Shown here: piece by piece, positions 38,206 to 49,558 of the stretch
How positions within the stretch are numbered: the first letter of the stretch is position 1
Layout: every line of letters starts with the position of its first letter
Source: Providencia zhijiangensis
GTDB taxonomy: Bacteria; Pseudomonadota; Gammaproteobacteria; Enterobacterales; Enterobacteriaceae
Direction of reading: 5' to 3'
Assembly (NCBI RefSeq): GCF_030315915.2
Contig: NZ_CP135990.1
Coordinates: 3,534,001-3,598,000, forward strand
DNA: 64,000 nucleotides
Translations under genes and position numbers: made by a program
Notes under the pieces: generated by a model
What the model was told of the DNA's origin: nothing
The model's input: the letters and a program-made list of their open reading frames with translations, nothing else
The model's database searches: none

Positions 38206-39279
38206 CTAGCTGCCTAAGCCTAGACGTTCGCCGGCATAGGAGCCATCTTGCACACGACGCCACCAAGTTTCATTGTTTAAATACCACAGCACCGTTTTAC
38301 GGATCCCGGATTCAAACGTCTCTTCTGGTGTCCAGCCTAATTCACGCTCAATTTTATCGGCGTCAATGGCGTAGCGCATATCGTGACCAGGACGGTCTTT
38401 CACATACGTGATTAAGTCGCGGTAATGAGCAACTCCTTGAGGTTTCTGCGGGTGCAGCTCTTCAAGTAACTCACAAATTGTTTCAACCACTTGAATATTA
38501 CGGCGCTCGTTATGGCCACCAATATTGTAGGTTGAACCCGGCTGTGCTTGAGTCGCGACTAAATGCAGCGCACGCGCATGGTCTTCCACAAATAGCCAGT
38601 CGCGAATTTGTTCGCCTTTGCCATACACTGGCAGTGGCTTACCGGAAATCGCATTCAAAATAATCAATGGGATCAGCTTCTCAGGGAAGTGATAAGGACC
38701 ATAGTTATTTGAGCAATTGGTGATCATGGTCGGTAAACCATACGTTCTCTGCCACGCACGCACTAAGTGGTCGCTAGACGCTTTTGAGGCTGAATATGGG
38801 CTGCTTGGTGCATACGGTGTAGTTTCCGTAAAGAAGCCATCTGGACCTTCCAAGTCGCCATACACTTCATCAGTTGAAATGTGATGGAAACGGAAAGCCG
38901 CTTTTTTACTATCTTCAAGTGCAGACCAGTAATGACGCGCCGCTTCTAACAAGGTGTAAGTACCCACGATGTTAGTTTCGATAAATGCCGCAGGGCCATC
39001 AATCGAACGGTCTACGTGGCTTTCTGCCGCTAAATGCATCACGACATCAGGTTTGTGTTCAGCAAACACTTTATCCAATGCAGCACGGTCACAAATGTTC
39101 ACTTGTTCAAAAGCATAGCGCTCGCTATTGGCGACTTCCGCTAATGACTCTAAATTGCCCGCGTAGGTTAAACAGTCAACCACAATCGCGTGGTCTTTTG
39201 TGTTTTCAATCACATGACGAACAACAGCTGAGCCGATAAAGCCGGCTCCACCTGTAATTAAAATACGTTTCAACGCCAT
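38206..39279 (-). CDS. rffG: dTDP-glucose 4,6-dehydratase
   Basis: Short-chain dehydrogenase-fold enzyme converting dTDP-glucose to dTDP-4-keto-6-deoxyglucose with bound NAD. The Rossmann motif GGAGFIGS is near residues 10-17, STDEVYG carries the catalytic Asp-Glu, and [10 protein letters not shown] the Tyr-xxx-Lys. From ATG 39279 it is 357 residues, but AAGGAG sits only one base from that ATG. The TTG two codons later (39273) has ideal spacing, overlaps the wecC stop (TTGA) and gives 355 residues starting like the E. coli protein, so it may be the real start. Confidence 0.95.
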   Translation of the reverse strand: MALKRILITGGAGFIGSAVVRHVIENTKDHAIVVDCLTYAGNLESLAEVANSERYAFEQVNICDRAALDKVFAEHKPDVVMHLAAESHVDRSIDGPAAFIETNIVGTYTLLEAARHYWSALEDSKKAAFRFHHISTDEVYGDLEGPDGFFTETTPYAPSSPYSASKASSDHLVRAWQRTYGLPTMITNCSNNYGPYHFPEKLIPLIILNAISGKPLPVYGKGEQIRDWLFVEDHARALHLVATQAQPGSTYNIGGHNERRNIQVVETICELLEELHPQKPQGVAHYRDLITYVKDRPGHDMRYAIDADKIERELGWTPEETFESGIRKTVLWYLNNETWWRRVQDGSYAGERLGLGS

Positions 39280-40532
39280 ACTCCTTTTGTATCCACAACC
39301 CATTTTTGTGGGATAGCAGAACCTTGGATACCTTTAAACAGGTTATGGTCGACTAACATCAGGATCACATCCGCTTCGCTCACGGCAGTTTCAATAGAAA
39401 CCAGTTCAGCAATACCTTTCAGTGCCGTTGGTAATTCGTGAATATGCGGTTCCACCGCAAATGTTTTACCTGGGTTCCAGTTCGCAACCATCTTGGTGAT
39501 GTGCATTGCTGGGCTTTCGCGCAGGTCATCGATGTTTGGTTTGAACGATAAACCGAAACATGCGATTTTGATTTCATTCGCTTTTTTGCCAGTTTCCACT
39601 AAGCAATCGGCCACCGCCGCTTTTACTTGATCAACAACCCAAATTGGCTTGCCATCGTTAACTAAACGCGCAGTGTGGATTAAACGAGATTGTTTTGGGC
39701 TTTGAGCCACGATAAACCACGGGTCGACCGCGATACAGTGACCACCAACGCCTGGGCCCGGCTGAAGAATGTTCACGCGAGGGTGACGGTTTGCAAGGCT
39801 AATCAGTTCCCAAACATTGATATCTTGGTCTGCACAAATCAGCGATAACTCGTTAGCAAATGCGATGTTAACGTCACGGAAGCTGTTTTCCGTTAACTTA
39901 CACATTTCAGCCGTTCTTGAGTTAGTGATTACACACTCACCTTCTAAGAAGATATTGTACAATTCGCTAGCACGCAGTGAAGATTTCGGTGTCATCCCGC
40001 CAACAACACGGTCATTTTTGATCAGTTCAACCATCACTTGACCCGGTAGTACGCGCTCAGGGCAGTATGCCACATCGATATCTGCTTCTTCACCAGCTTG
40101 GTGAGGGAAGGTCAAATCAGGGCGAGCGGCGGCTAACCACTGCGCCATTTGCTCAGTCGTACCCACTGGAGACGTAGATTCAAGGATCACTAAGTCGCCT
40201 TTTTTCAGGACTGGTGCGATAGATTCAGCCGCTGCTTTCACGTACACCAAATCAGGCTCGTGTTCACCTTTGAATGGTGTAGGAACAGCAATCAGGAATG
40301 CGTCTGCGGGTTGTGGCTTGGTGAAGGCTTTTAAGTGACCTTCTTCAACCGCTTTTTTCACCACAACATCCAGCTCAGGTTCCACAATATGGATTTTACC
40401 TTGATTGATAGTGTCAACAGCATGCTGGTTGACATCTACGCCGACAACCTGCTTCTTACGAGATGCGAAGGCTGCCGCTGTTGGTAAACCGATATAACCG
40501 AGGCCGATAACAGAAATAGTTTCAAAACTCAT
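39270..40532 (-). CDS. wecC: UDP-N-acetyl-D-mannosamine dehydrogenase
   Basis: Oxidises UDP-ManNAc to UDP-ManNAcA in two NAD-dependent steps. From ATG 40532 it is 420 residues, equal to E. coli. The NAD site is [15 protein letters not shown] at 8-22; the catalytic Cys is 266 in [15 protein letters not shown]; the C-terminal domain binds UDP ([17 protein letters not shown]). AGGTGA is seven bases upstream. It overlaps the wecB end by four bases (ATGA). A membrane domain is absent, so it is cytosolic. Confidence 0.96.
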   Translation of the reverse strand: MSFETISVIGLGYIGLPTAAAFASRKKQVVGVDVNQHAVDTINQGKIHIVEPELDVVVKKAVEEGHLKAFTKPQPADAFLIAVPTPFKGEHEPDLVYVKAAAESIAPVLKKGDLVILESTSPVGTTEQMAQWLAAARPDLTFPHQAGEEADIDVAYCPERVLPGQVMVELIKNDRVVGGMTPKSSLRASELYNIFLEGECVITNSRTAEMCKLTENSFRDVNIAFANELSLICADQDINVWELISLANRHPRVNILQPGPGVGGHCIAVDPWFIVAQSPKQSRLIHTARLVNDGKPIWVVDQVKAAVADCLVETGKKANEIKIACFGLSFKPNIDDLRESPAMHITKMVANWNPGKTFAVEPHIHELPTALKGIAELVSIETAVSEADVILMLVDHNLFKGIQGSAIPQKWVVDTKGVWR

Positions 40533-41659
40533 AATTTCACCTGATTGCTTTTTAATGCTGCAAGAATACGCTGACAAGCATGACCATCACCATACGGGTT
40601 ATGTGCGCGGCTCATTTCGTGATATTCCGCTTCATCTGTCAGTAACCGATTAACTTCATTTACAATGGTTTGTGTATCTGTTCCCACTAAACGAACTGTC
40701 CCTGCATCAACCGCTTCAGGGCGTTCGGTGGTATCTCTCATAACTAAAACAGGCTTGCCTAAAGATGGCGCTTCTTCTTGAATACCACCGGAATCCGTTA
40801 AAATCAGATACGCATGGTTCATCAAATAGACGAACGGCAGATATTCTTGAGGACTAATTAAGATAATATTATCAATACCATGCAGAATTCGTTTTACTGG
40901 CTCGCTCACATTTGGGTTCAAGTGAACTGGGTAAACCACTTGAACATCAGGGTGCGCTTGAGCGATATCCGCTAATGCATGACAAATACGCTCGAAACCG
41001 CCACCAAAACTTTCACGGCGGTGGCCAGTCACAAGCAACATTTTTTTATTTGGATCGATAAATGGGTAATTTCCGGCTAATTCAGCCATCATATTTTGGT
41101 TACCCATGACCTTCTCTTTAACCCACAACAGCGCATCAATGACTGTATTGCCAGTCACAGAAATATGGCTATCGGGAATAGATTCATTGAGTAAGTTTTG
41201 GCGCGAGTTTTCTGTCGGCGCGAAATGGTACTGAGCAAGGTGCCCCGCAATTTTACGGTTACCTTCTTCTGGCCATGGCGAGTAGAGGTTTCCTGTGCGC
41301 AGTCCAGCTTCAACATGCCCAACTGGGATGCGATGGTAGAATGCCGCAAGACTGGTTGCCATTGTTGTGGCGGTATCGCCGTGCACAAGGACAACATCCG
41401 GTTGGAAATCCGCAAATACTGCCTTTAATCCTTCCAAAATACGGCAAGTAATATCGGTTAAATCCTGACCTGGCTTCATAATGTTGAGATCATAATCGGG
41501 CGTGATCTCAAATAAGTTCAGTACTTGATCTAGCATTTCACGGTGCTGAGCGGTGACACACACTTTCGCTTCAAAGTCTGCATCATCAGCAAGAGCATGA
41601 ACCAATGGAGCCATTTTAATGGCTTCAGGCCGTGTGCCGAATACAGTCAATACTTTCAC
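40529..41659 (-). CDS. wecB: UDP-N-acetylglucosamine 2-epimerase
   Basis: Non-hydrolysing epimerase that interconverts UDP-GlcNAc and UDP-ManNAc, committing UDP-GlcNAc to ECA. It has 376 residues, the standard length. Family segments are [17 protein letters not shown] at 7-23, [15 protein letters not shown] near 94-108, [22 protein letters not shown] near 213-223 and [22 protein letters not shown] near 288-309. A stem-loop separates it from wzzE. GlmZ-dependent GlmS activity feeds its substrate pool. Confidence 0.97.
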   Translation of the reverse strand: MKVLTVFGTRPEAIKMAPLVHALADDADFEAKVCVTAQHREMLDQVLNLFEITPDYDLNIMKPGQDLTDITCRILEGLKAVFADFQPDVVLVHGDTATTMATSLAAFYHRIPVGHVEAGLRTGNLYSPWPEEGNRKIAGHLAQYHFAPTENSRQNLLNESIPDSHISVTGNTVIDALLWVKEKVMGNQNMMAELAGNYPFIDPNKKMLLVTGHRRESFGGGFERICHALADIAQAHPDVQVVYPVHLNPNVSEPVKRILHGIDNIILISPQEYLPFVYLMNHAYLILTDSGGIQEEAPSLGKPVLVMRDTTERPEAVDAGTVRLVGTDTQTIVNEVNRLLTDEAEYHEMSRAHNPYGDGHACQRILAALKSNQVKL

Positions 41660-41718
41660 AGTGACTCTCTTATGTTTTCTTCGCAGTTTACTGCTTTCTT
41701 TAGTTTTAATGATGCTAT

Positions 41719-41748
41719 TTCGCCACCGACCTTGCCGCCGGTGGCGAA
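41719..41748 (-). other. Stem-loop between wzzE and wecB
   Basis: Perfect 10-bp stem TTCGCCACCG / CGGTGGCGAA with a 10-base loop, seven bases after the wzzE stop and inside the ECA operon. No T-run follows on minus, so it may stabilise the wecA-wzzE part of the message or reduce read-through. Confidence 0.6.
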
Positions 41749-41755
41749 TATGACA

Positions 41756-42814
41756 TTACGATGGGCGACGGCGAGACAGTACCACTCCGGCACCTACTAA
41801 CATACCAATTGCACCCCACAGAACAGCAATAAATGCTCTGCGCGGACTATCGCGTTTGATTGGATCTTCAGGCGTTCGCAGATAACGATACGCATGGAAA
41901 TTATCTTGAAGAACAGGTTCAACATTCAGCGTCGATAACATCGCCACATTCTGATCATAATCTGTATCAAAATCTGGACCTGTTGCTTTTAACGTCTCAA
42001 TTTGAGCTTGCAGTAATGGAACACCTAACATGAACATTTTTGAGTCAGGAATTTCATCCACTGGCGCAGTCGTTTGATTACGTGAAATACCTTGCTTTTC
42101 CGCCACTTTAAGAGCTTGTTCAAGGCTATTTAGACGACGGTCATACGCTGCCGTTGCTACCATCGCTTCACGTTTAACTAACGCTTTCATTGATTGGGTT
42201 TTGGTTGCCCACGTCCCTTTCAATTCATCATTCAAATTTGTCGTTGCACGCTGATTAGCAAACTCAATATATTCACGTAACAGTTGATTGCTGTCTGTTG
42301 CTGTTTCAGCTACTAACTTCACGCTATCTGTTGGGTTTTTGAGTGCATCAGCTGGCGTATATTCGATATTGTTGATCAGCTCATCTAACAATGCCGCATC
42401 CGCTTTCGGGTCATTTTCCAAGCGTTGCTTATAATACTCAGTACCTAACCAAAATTGGCGGCGAGTATCGTAAGAACCTAATTGTTTGGTAAATTCTTCA
42501 TAAGCTTCTTTGGCAATCGTTGGTAGTTGCCCTTCTTGCCCCACCGCATTAATACGAGAATCAAGGTTGCGCAGAAATTGTTGCTGAGAATAATAACTTC
42601 CCAGATTGTTCACAGTCGGTAAATCCGTGATAGCCGTTGTGCTCCACTTCGGCTGCATAAAATAGGATGCTCCCAGTGCAATCGCAGCAAAAATCACTGC
42701 ACATGCGACGATCCAAATTTTACCCTGCCATAGTGAACGGCATAAATCACGAATATCTAACTCCGCTTCAAGCGAGGTTTGATGTTGATTAGGTTGCGTT
42801 TCTGAGTTATTCAC
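41756..42814 (-). CDS. wzzE: ECA chain-length regulator WzzE
   Basis: Polysaccharide co-polymerase that sets the modal chain length of ECA with WzyE. The 352-residue protein has the class 1 PCP plan: cytosolic start, transmembrane helix 1 (IWIVACAVIFAAIALGASYFM, about 33-53), a long periplasmic helical domain, and a second transmembrane helix (FIAVLWGAIGMLVGAGVVL) before a basic tail. The Pro-rich segment before it (RTPEDPIKRDSPRRAF) is the family hallmark. It follows wecA by 29 bases. Confidence 0.95.
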   Translation of the reverse strand: MNNSETQPNQHQTSLEAELDIRDLCRSLWQGKIWIVACAVIFAAIALGASYFMQPKWSTTAITDLPTVNNLGSYYSQQQFLRNLDSRINAVGQEGQLPTIAKEAYEEFTKQLGSYDTRRQFWLGTEYYKQRLENDPKADAALLDELINNIEYTPADALKNPTDSVKLVAETATDSNQLLREYIEFANQRATTNLNDELKGTWATKTQSMKALVKREAMVATAAYDRRLNSLEQALKVAEKQGISRNQTTAPVDEIPDSKMFMLGVPLLQAQIETLKATGPDFDTDYDQNVAMLSTLNVEPVLQDNFHAYRYLRTPEDPIKRDSPRRAFIAVLWGAIGMLVGAGVVLSRRRPS

Positions 42815-42843
42815 TGCACAGAACCTCTATAGTTCGTTTGTCG

Positions 42844-43929
42844 TTACCGGACCGCACTCTTACGCGCACGACGTCTAATTCGCTTGATAAAACGGGCGAC
42901 TTTCCATGCTCGCTTGATGCAGTAACCATACATCATAAATACAAGCAAAAATAATGCCAACATTACCCATTCAGGAACGAATGAAAGGCGCTCGCCAATA
43001 ATACCAATACACGCAAGAATTGCCGCAGCCAATGTGATGATTACAAATGCCCCTTTCGGGGTAAAACCTGAGCGCATAATCAAGTGATGAATATGCTGAC
43101 GATCCGGTGAGAATGGACTCATACCTTTACGAATACGGCGGTACATAATTGCCACCATATCCATAAGCGGAATAGCAATAATCCATAATGCAGTCACAGG
43201 GTTTATTGGATGAAAGTCTTCTTGTGTTGATGCTACCAAGATCCAAATAATGGTAAAACCAATCAATGTACTTCCCGCATCCCCCATGAACACTTTAAAG
43301 CGACGCCCTAAAACACCCATATTCATGAGAATATAAGGAAGGATAGCCGCTATAAATGCAAAACACCAAAACGCTAACGCATAGTTACCATTTTGATACA
43401 GTAAGAAACCAAGGGCTCCAAAGGAAACCGAGGACAATCCGCCTAATAAGCCATCGATGCCATCGACCATGTTAAAGGCATTGATCGCAGCCCAAACGGC
43501 AAATAAGGTGACGATATAACCAAATGGTCCAAGTACCAGTTCCCAAGGACCAAATGCATGGCCTAGAGACTCTAATGACAACCCACCTGCTGTCATCATG
43601 ACGACAGCGACGATAGCTTGAACCCCAGCGCGTAATTTCACGCTGATATCAAACCTATCATCCAGAGCACCAACGAATACTAAGAGCCCCGCACAAGCAA
43701 TATATAGCCATTTATGGGGAATGTATTCTTCCGTGATCATAAACGCGAAGCAAACGCCAAAGAAAACAGAGATCCCTCCAACGAGAGGAACCAATCCTAC
43801 GTGTTTCTTCCTGAAATTCGGTTTATCAACCAAGCCAATTTTTGGCGCCACAATACGCGCGACAAAAATAAAGACAAAGGTAAACAAAAAAACATAGAAG
43901 AGATTACTCATAAAGTGTGTGCTATCCAC
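42844..43929 (-). CDS. wecA: Undecaprenyl-phosphate GlcNAc-1-phosphate transferase
   Basis: Starts ECA (and O antigen where present) by transferring GlcNAc-1-P from UDP-GlcNAc to undecaprenyl phosphate. The 361 residues have about 11 hydrophobic helices and the polyprenyl transferase motifs: GGISVFFG, GALDDRFDIS (about 86-95), NAFNMVDGIDGL near 150-161 and VFMGDAGSTLIG near 213-224. A C-terminal basic stretch includes HIHH (RQHIHHLIM) and ends KRIRRRARKSA. I use the GTG start at 43929 because it places GLVDKPNFRK at the same distance as in E. coli; an ATG lies six codons further in. First gene of the operon. Confidence 0.95.
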   Translation of the reverse strand: MDSTHFMSNLFYVFLFTFVFIFVARIVAPKIGLVDKPNFRKKHVGLVPLVGGISVFFGVCFAFMITEEYIPHKWLYIACAGLLVFVGALDDRFDISVKLRAGVQAIVAVVMMTAGGLSLESLGHAFGPWELVLGPFGYIVTLFAVWAAINAFNMVDGIDGLLGGLSSVSFGALGFLLYQNGNYALAFWCFAFIAAILPYILMNMGVLGRRFKVFMGDAGSTLIGFTIIWILVASTQEDFHPINPVTALWIIAIPLMDMVAIMYRRIRKGMSPFSPDRQHIHHLIMRSGFTPKGAFVIITLAAAILACIGIIGERLSFVPEWVMLALFLLVFMMYGYCIKRAWKVARFIKRIRRRARKSAVR

Positions 43930-44406
43930 TGTTCTACTCTCTTATATTTCTATCTAACTTTTAAACACTAAAAATCTGGGTTGTTATGATAAATAATCGC
44001 CATCACGTAATTACAGCTAACTCAATGATAGTTACTACAGAGCATCTGGACAAAAAATACCCCGTTAAACTGAGCCTTCCCTATTCTTATCTATGCATAA
44101 AACATGTATGCACAAAACATGCCATAAAAAACAATCTCAGATTCGTTAGCCGCCATTGACGATTATTTTCACCTAAAAGAGTCAATATCAGTCATTGGAT
44201 AAATCTAAGTATAAAAATTAATATAAAAAATACCATCTTATAGAGAATAAGCTAGCATCCGTTGATTATTTCATTTTGCTCATCAAGAAAGTAATTCATG
44301 CTTATGTTGATAAATAATAAAGACTATTATTTTGTGAATGTTCACTGATAAAAAAATAGGCGCCCTAATTAGAGCGCCTATTTCTATACTCATAATCCTA
44401 ACGAGA
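43930..44406. other. rho-wecA intergenic region
   Basis: About 475 AT-rich bases upstream of wecA and beyond rho on the same strand. It must carry the wecA promoter. I see a local repeat (aaaacatg at about 44098 and 44117) but no ops element (GGCGGTAG) that would indicate RfaH control, and no ORF with a ribosome-binding site. The rho terminator lies at its low end. Confidence 0.6.
44354..44383 (-). terminator. Terminator beyond rho
   Basis: 10-bp perfect stem AAATAGGCGC / GCGCCTATTT with a 10-base loop. It lies on the 5' side of the rho stop in window coordinates, so on minus it follows rho; the T-run TTTTTTTATC continues there. It ends rho before wecA. Confidence 0.88.
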
Positions 44407-45666
44407 CTATGCTCTTTTCATAAAATCAAAGAACTCTTCGTTAGTCTTAGTCATTGCTAATTTGCTGATGAGGAATTCCATTGCATCGATTTCGCCCATT
44501 GGGTGAATAATCTTACGCAGGATCCACATTTTTTGCAGCTCATCTTGGGAGGTGAGCAGCTCTTCTTTACGTGTACCAGAGCGGTTGTAATCAATCGCAG
44601 GGAAAACACGTTTTTCAGCAATTTTACGGGACAGGTGTAATTCCATGTTACCTGTTCCTTTAAATTCTTCGTAAATCACTTCATCCATTTTGGAACCGGT
44701 ATCAACTAACGCGGTCGCGATGATAGTCAAGCTACCACCTTCTTCAACGTTACGAGCAGCACCGAAGAAACGTTTTGGACGATGTAATGCGTTTGCGTCC
44801 ACACCACCGGTCAATACTTTACCTGATGAAGGAACGACGGTGTTGTATGCACGAGCAAGACGAGTAATAGAATCCAGTAAAATGATAACGTCTTTTTTAT
44901 GCTCAACCAGACGTTTCGCTTTCTCGATAACCATTTCAGCAACTTGGACGTGACGTGCAGCTGGCTCATCAAACGTTGAAGCGATAACTTCACCTTTCAC
45001 TAAGCGTTGCATCTCAGTAACTTCTTCTGGACGCTCATCAATCAGCAGAACCATCAATACGCAGTCAGGGTAGTTATGGGCAATGTTAGCCGCAATATTT
45101 TGCAGTAACATGGTTTTACCCGCTTTCGGTGGTGCAACGATCAAACCACGCTGTCCACGACCGATAGGTGCGGCTAAATCCAATACACGCGCCGTTAAAT
45201 CTTCAGTAGAACCGTTACCACGCTCCATGCGCAGACGATTATTGGCATGTAATGGGGTTAAGTTTTCAAAAAGGATTTTGCTGCGGGCATTTTCAGGTTT
45301 GTCAAAGTTAACTTCGTTAACTTTCAAGAGTGCAAAATAGCGTTCACCTTCTTTCGGGGGACGAATTTTTCCTGAAATGGTGTCGCCGGTGCGTAGGTTA
45401 AAGCGGCGAATTTGGCTAGGGGAAACATAGATATCATCAGGGCCTGCGAGGTAAGAACTGTCTGCTGAACGGAGGAAACCAAATCCATCCTGCAATATTT
45501 CCAGTACGCCATCGCCGAAAATATCTTCTCCACTTTTAGCATGCTGCTTCAAAATTGAGAAAATAATATCCTGCTTTCTCATACGGGCTAAGTTCTCTAG
45601 CCCCATGTTTTCGCCTAACGTAATCAGTTCTGATACAGGCGTATTTTTTAATTCGGTAAGATTCAT
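44407..45666 (-). CDS. rho: Transcription termination factor Rho
   Basis: Hexameric RNA-dependent ATPase that ends transcription of untranslated RNA. It has 419 residues, exactly the E. coli length, starting [15 protein letters not shown]. The N-terminal helical bundle is followed by the cold-shock-like primary RNA-binding fold (about 48-125, [17 protein letters not shown]). Walker A is in [12 protein letters not shown] near 178-188 and Walker B in [16 protein letters not shown] near 262-277, followed by the secondary RNA-binding Q/R loops. The long leader upstream is the region through which rho is autoregulated in E. coli. Confidence 0.99.
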   Translation of the reverse strand: MNLTELKNTPVSELITLGENMGLENLARMRKQDIIFSILKQHAKSGEDIFGDGVLEILQDGFGFLRSADSSYLAGPDDIYVSPSQIRRFNLRTGDTISGKIRPPKEGERYFALLKVNEVNFDKPENARSKILFENLTPLHANNRLRMERGNGSTEDLTARVLDLAAPIGRGQRGLIVAPPKAGKTMLLQNIAANIAHNYPDCVLMVLLIDERPEEVTEMQRLVKGEVIASTFDEPAARHVQVAEMVIEKAKRLVEHKKDVIILLDSITRLARAYNTVVPSSGKVLTGGVDANALHRPKRFFGAARNVEEGGSLTIIATALVDTGSKMDEVIYEEFKGTGNMELHLSRKIAEKRVFPAIDYNRSGTRKEELLTSQDELQKMWILRKIIHPMGEIDAMEFLISKLAMTKTNEEFFDFMKRA

Positions 45667-46247
45667 AATGGTGGGTTCTTTAACTCGGGGTATTTCTCGA
45701 ACTATGAACGTAAATTGGAGGCAACTTTTATAGTGAACCTATTTAGTATAGTGAACCTATGAAGCGCCAGTTTAACTTTATAGTGCCCTGTTGATAGATA
45801 TGGACTCATAACCAACAACAATGCATTAAAATTTGTGCTAGCTACAACTAATATTGCTGTGAAGGTGTTGTGACTAACGAAAGCGTTGTAATCATCAAGA
45901 TGACATGCCGCATATTATTAGAAACGTAATCAATATTAGCAATAGTTTTTTATACATTTTAGGACAACATCTTATCCCTAATACAGCCCATTTATTTACT
46001 CAAGACTCAAGTCACAGTGATACAACCATGAATTATCAACTTTAGATTAATAGTCAGTAACTAAAATTGGCATTGAACAGAACTGCAAGCTAGATGTTTC
46101 AGAAAAGAGCAAAGGAAAACAAGGTAATTCTTATGGGTACTCTATGAGGAATGCGGATAACTTATCATGCTTAAATGGGGACGTCTAGCGACTCTCTATA
46201 TAAAATAAATGCGCCGCTAAACGTTTTGGCTTATATAAAGCTATAAC
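45667..46247. other. rho leader / trxA-rho intergenic region
   Basis: About 580 bases without a convincing gene. In E. coli this position carries the short rhoL frame and the Rho-dependent autoregulation leader. I looked on the minus strand for a rhoL-like frame and found only an 8-codon frame near 46168-46142 (MISYPHSS), with no good ribosome-binding site. The stretch is AT-rich. Confidence 0.6.
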
Positions 46248-46574
46248 TTACAGATTTTCGTCTAGAAATTCTTTCAGTTGAGTTTTAGATAAAGCACCAA
46301 CTTTAGTTGCAGCTACACTGCCGTTTTTGAATAATAACAGTGTAGGGATACCGCGAATACCAAATTTTGGGGCAGTCGCTGGATTATCATCAATATTCAG
46401 TTTTGCGATAGTCACTTTGCCTGTATATTCTTCAGCAACTTCATCAAGGATTGGCGCGATCATTTTACAAGGTCCACACCATGCAGCCCAGAAGTCGACT
46501 AAAACAGGTGAACTTGCATTTAGAACGTCTGACTCAAAACTTGCATCAGTAATATGTTTAATTTTGTCGCTCAT
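46248..46574 (-). CDS. trxA: Thioredoxin 1
   Basis: Small dithiol protein that reduces disulfides of ribonucleotide reductase, PAPS reductase and other enzymes. From ATG 46574 it is 108 residues starting [13 protein letters not shown], the family start, with TTTGGAG seven bases upstream; the frame opens 14 codons earlier. The active site WCGPC puts the cysteines at 33 and 36, the cis-Pro is in [11 protein letters not shown] near 75, and the protein ends FLDENL. It is divergent from rhlB with a short shared control region. Confidence 0.98.
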   Translation of the reverse strand: MSDKIKHITDASFESDVLNASSPVLVDFWAAWCGPCKMIAPILDEVAEEYTGKVTIAKLNIDDNPATAPKFGIRGIPTLLLFKNGSVAATKVGALSKTQLKEFLDENL

Positions 46575-46691
46575 GTTGTACTCCAAAGGATCATTTTTAC
46601 AGACATAGTGTAACATTAATTGGCAGCAGTATGCTTTATTTCAAAAGATACACTTTCGTAAACCAACCGATAACTGATATTCTAACATACT

Positions 46692-47978
46692 ATGAGTAAA
46701 GCACACTTGACAGAAAAGAAGTTTTCCGACTTCGCATTGCACCCAAAAGTCATTGAAGCACTTAATAAAAAAGGCTTCAACTTTTGCACGCCTATTCAGG
46801 CGTCTACCCTGCCTTATACTGTCGAAGGCAAAGATGTTGCGGGGCAAGCACAAACAGGTACAGGTAAAACGTTAGCATTCCTAACGTCTACATTTCATTT
46901 TCTCTTAACTCACCCGGCAATCGAGGGGAAAAAAACCAATCAGCCACGTGCGCTGATCATGGCTCCTACTCGTGAATTAGCCGTACAGATTTACTCAGAT
47001 GCTAAAGAGCTGGCTGAGTACACTGGTTTGAAAATGGGTCTAGCCTATGGTGGTGATGGCTATGACGAGCAGTTACGCGTATTACAAAACGGCGTTGATA
47101 TCCTTATTGGAACAACCGGTCGTCTTATTGATTATGCAAAACAAGGTCACGTTGATTTAGCGGCTATCCAAGTTGTTGTTTTGGATGAAGCTGACCGTAT
47201 GTACGACCTCGGTTTTATTAAAGATATTCGTTGGTTATTCCGCCGTATGCCTGGCGCAACAGACCGACTCAACTTACTGTTCTCAGCAACACTCTCTTAC
47301 CGCGTTAGAGAATTAGCGTTTGAACAAATGAACAGCCCGGAATATGTGGAAGTTGAACCACTACAAAAAACCGGTCACCGTATTAAAGAAGAGCTATTTT
47401 ATCCATCCAACGAAGAAAAAATGCGCCTACTGCAAACGCTACTCGAAGAAGAGTGGCCAGAGCGCTGCATTATTTTCGCCAATACGAAGCATCGTTGTGA
47501 TGATATCTGGGCTCACCTTGCTGCCGATGGCCACCGTGTCGGGTTATTAACTGGCGATGTCGCACAGAAAAAACGTCTGCGCATTTTAGAACAGTTCACC
47601 CAAGGTCAAATTGATATCTTGGTTGCGACTGACGTTGCTGCTCGTGGATTACATATTCCATCAGTAACTCATGTATTTAACTATGATTTACCTGACGATT
47701 GCGAAGACTATGTGCACCGTATTGGACGTACAGGTCGTGCAGGTGAAAGCGGAAATTCTATCAGCTTAGCATGTGAAGAATACGCACTAAACTTACCTGC
47801 AATCGAAGAGTATATTCAGCACTCCATCCCTGTCAGTAAATATAACAGTGATGCACTGCTGAGCGACCTGCCGGCACCAAAACGCCGTCACCGTCCGCGC
47901 CCTAGTGGTCCACGCCGCAATTCTAATGCGCCGCGTCGCCATAATGGCCCACGTAATAACCATAAACGTGCAGGCTGA
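46692..47978 (+). CDS. rhlB: ATP-dependent RNA helicase RhlB
   Basis: DEAD-box helicase of the RNA degradosome that unwinds RNA for PNPase on the RNase E scaffold. It has 428 residues. AQTGTGKT lies at 53-60, PTRELA at 92-97, DEAD at 165-168, SAT follows, and [10 protein letters not shown] is motif VI. The C-terminal tail from about 395 is Arg/Pro/Asn-rich ([19 protein letters not shown]), the low-complexity RNA-binding extension. gppA follows 11 bases later, probably on the same transcript. Confidence 0.97.
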   Translation: MSKAHLTEKKFSDFALHPKVIEALNKKGFNFCTPIQASTLPYTVEGKDVAGQAQTGTGKTLAFLTSTFHFLLTHPAIEGKKTNQPRALIMAPTRELAVQIYSDAKELAEYTGLKMGLAYGGDGYDEQLRVLQNGVDILIGTTGRLIDYAKQGHVDLAAIQVVVLDEADRMYDLGFIKDIRWLFRRMPGATDRLNLLFSATLSYRVRELAFEQMNSPEYVEVEPLQKTGHRIKEELFYPSNEEKMRLLQTLLEEEWPERCIIFANTKHRCDDIWAHLAADGHRVGLLTGDVAQKKRLRILEQFTQGQIDILVATDVAARGLHIPSVTHVFNYDLPDDCEDYVHRIGRTGRAGESGNSISLACEEYALNLPAIEEYIQHSIPVSKYNSDALLSDLPAPKRRHRPRPSGPRRNSNAPRRHNGPRNNHKRAG

Positions 47979-47989
47979 GTAAATACCCT

Positions 47990-49492
47990 ATGCTGAAATC
48001 TTCTTCTCTGTATGCCGCTATCGATTTGGGTTCCAACAGCTTTCATATGCTGGTTGTTCGCGAAACTGCAGGTAGCATTCAGATTATTTCTCGGGTTAAA
48101 CGGAAAGTTCGTCTGGCAGCGGGTTTAGATAAAGATAATATTTTATCTGAGCAAGCCATGGAACGAGGCTGGCAATGCCTGCGTCTCTTCTCAGAACATC
48201 TGCAAGATATTCCTAACTCGCAAATTCGAGTTGTGGCAACCGCGACATTACGCCTTGCCAAAAATGCCGATGCCTTTATTGAGAAAGCCAGCCAAATCCT
48301 CGGAAATCCCGTAAAAATAATCCAAGGAGAAGAAGAAGCTCGCTTGATTTATCAAGGCGTCGCCCATACAACTGGCGGGCCAGAGCAACGCTTAGTGGTC
48401 GATATCGGGGGCGGCAGCACCGAACTTGTCACCGGTACAGGCGCTAAAGCTCAGCTACTTTATAGCCTAGAAATGGGCTGTGTGACTTGGCTTGAACGCT
48501 ACTTTAGCGACAGAACGCTAACAGAAGAAAACTTCGCTCAAGCCGAAGCGGCAGCTCAACACGTTATTGCGCCTATCGCAGATACCCTTAAAAACCATGG
48601 GTGGAAAATTTGTGTCGGTGCATCGGGTACTGTACAAGCGATTCAGGAAATCATGATTGCTCAAGGGATGGATGAACTCATCACTCTGAGTAAATTACAG
48701 CAACTGAAACATAAAGCTATCCTGTGCCATAAATTAGAAGAGCTTGAAATCGAGGGCCTCACGTTTGAACGTGCCCTCGTTTTCCCAAGTGGCTTATCGA
48801 TCCTGATCGCAATTTTCAAAGCTCTGAATATCGAAAATATGACATTAGCCGGCGGCGCTCTTCGCGAAGGCTTAGTGTATGGCATGCTTGAACTGCCTAT
48901 TGAGCAAGATATTCGCGCACGCACGCTACGCAATATTCAGCGTCGCTTCCTTGTGGATATTGAACAGGCTAGCCGCGTGCGCCAGCTTGCTGAACATTTC
49001 TACCTGCAAGTTGCCAAAGAGTGGGAATTAGATAGCCGTTGCCGTGATTTATTATCCAGCGCTTGTGCATTACATGAGATTGGGCTGAGTGTTGATTTTC
49101 GCAAAGGCCCAGAGCACGCAAGTTATTTAATCACTCACCTTGATTTACCAGGCTTCACGCCAGCGCAAAAACGCTTTCTCGCGGTTCTTCTCAAGAACCA
49201 GCAAGGTCAAATCGACCTCGCTTCGCAGAGCCAACAAAATGCATTACCTATTCAGCAAACTTACGCATTATGCCGTTTATTGCGCCTAGCCATTATTTTT
49301 GCCAGCCGTAGACGTGACGATACATTACCAGCATTGCGCCTTAACGCTAATGGGCAAGATTTAACCATCGCACTGCCATACCGCTGGCTTGAGGAACACC
49401 CTTTACGAGCTGAAAATTTACAGCAAGAAGTTCAGTGGCAAGGGTATGTGAATTGGCAACTGGCCTTAGAAGAGCGTAATAGCTCCAATTGA
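47990..49492 (+). CDS. gppA: Guanosine pentaphosphate phosphohydrolase / exopolyphosphatase
   Basis: Ppx/GppA family enzyme converting pppGpp to ppGpp and able to degrade polyphosphate. The 500-residue protein belongs to the actin-like ATPase superfamily: [15 protein letters not shown] at 9-23 (phosphate 1 loop), [14 protein letters not shown] near 118 with the catalytic Glu, and [13 protein letters not shown] near 140-152. The C-terminal part carries an HD-like helical domain (LHEIGLSVD). It follows rhlB closely as in E. coli and faces rep. Confidence 0.97.
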   Translation: MLKSSSLYAAIDLGSNSFHMLVVRETAGSIQIISRVKRKVRLAAGLDKDNILSEQAMERGWQCLRLFSEHLQDIPNSQIRVVATATLRLAKNADAFIEKASQILGNPVKIIQGEEEARLIYQGVAHTTGGPEQRLVVDIGGGSTELVTGTGAKAQLLYSLEMGCVTWLERYFSDRTLTEENFAQAEAAAQHVIAPIADTLKNHGWKICVGASGTVQAIQEIMIAQGMDELITLSKLQQLKHKAILCHKLEELEIEGLTFERALVFPSGLSILIAIFKALNIENMTLAGGALREGLVYGMLELPIEQDIRARTLRNIQRRFLVDIEQASRVRQLAEHFYLQVAKEWELDSRCRDLLSSACALHEIGLSVDFRKGPEHASYLITHLDLPGFTPAQKRFLAVLLKNQQGQIDLASQSQQNALPIQQTYALCRLLRLAIIFASRRRDDTLPALRLNANGQDLTIALPYRWLEEHPLRAENLQQEVQWQGYVNWQLALEERNSSN

Positions 49493-49517
49493 TATCGCTC
49501 TAAATTGATCATGATAG

Positions 49518-49539
49518 GTTCCCACCTCGTCGTGGGAAC
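49518..49539. terminator. Terminator between convergent gppA and rep
   Basis: 8-bp perfect stem GTTCCCAC / GTGGGAAC with a 6-base loop, followed by a pyrimidine-rich run (tctctctt). Confidence 0.7.
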
Positions 49540-49558
49540 TCTCTCTTAAACTCTTTTG

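Noticed and set aside
43930-44406. RfaH ops element before the ECA operon
   Set aside because: No GGCGGTAG or close variant on the relevant strand.
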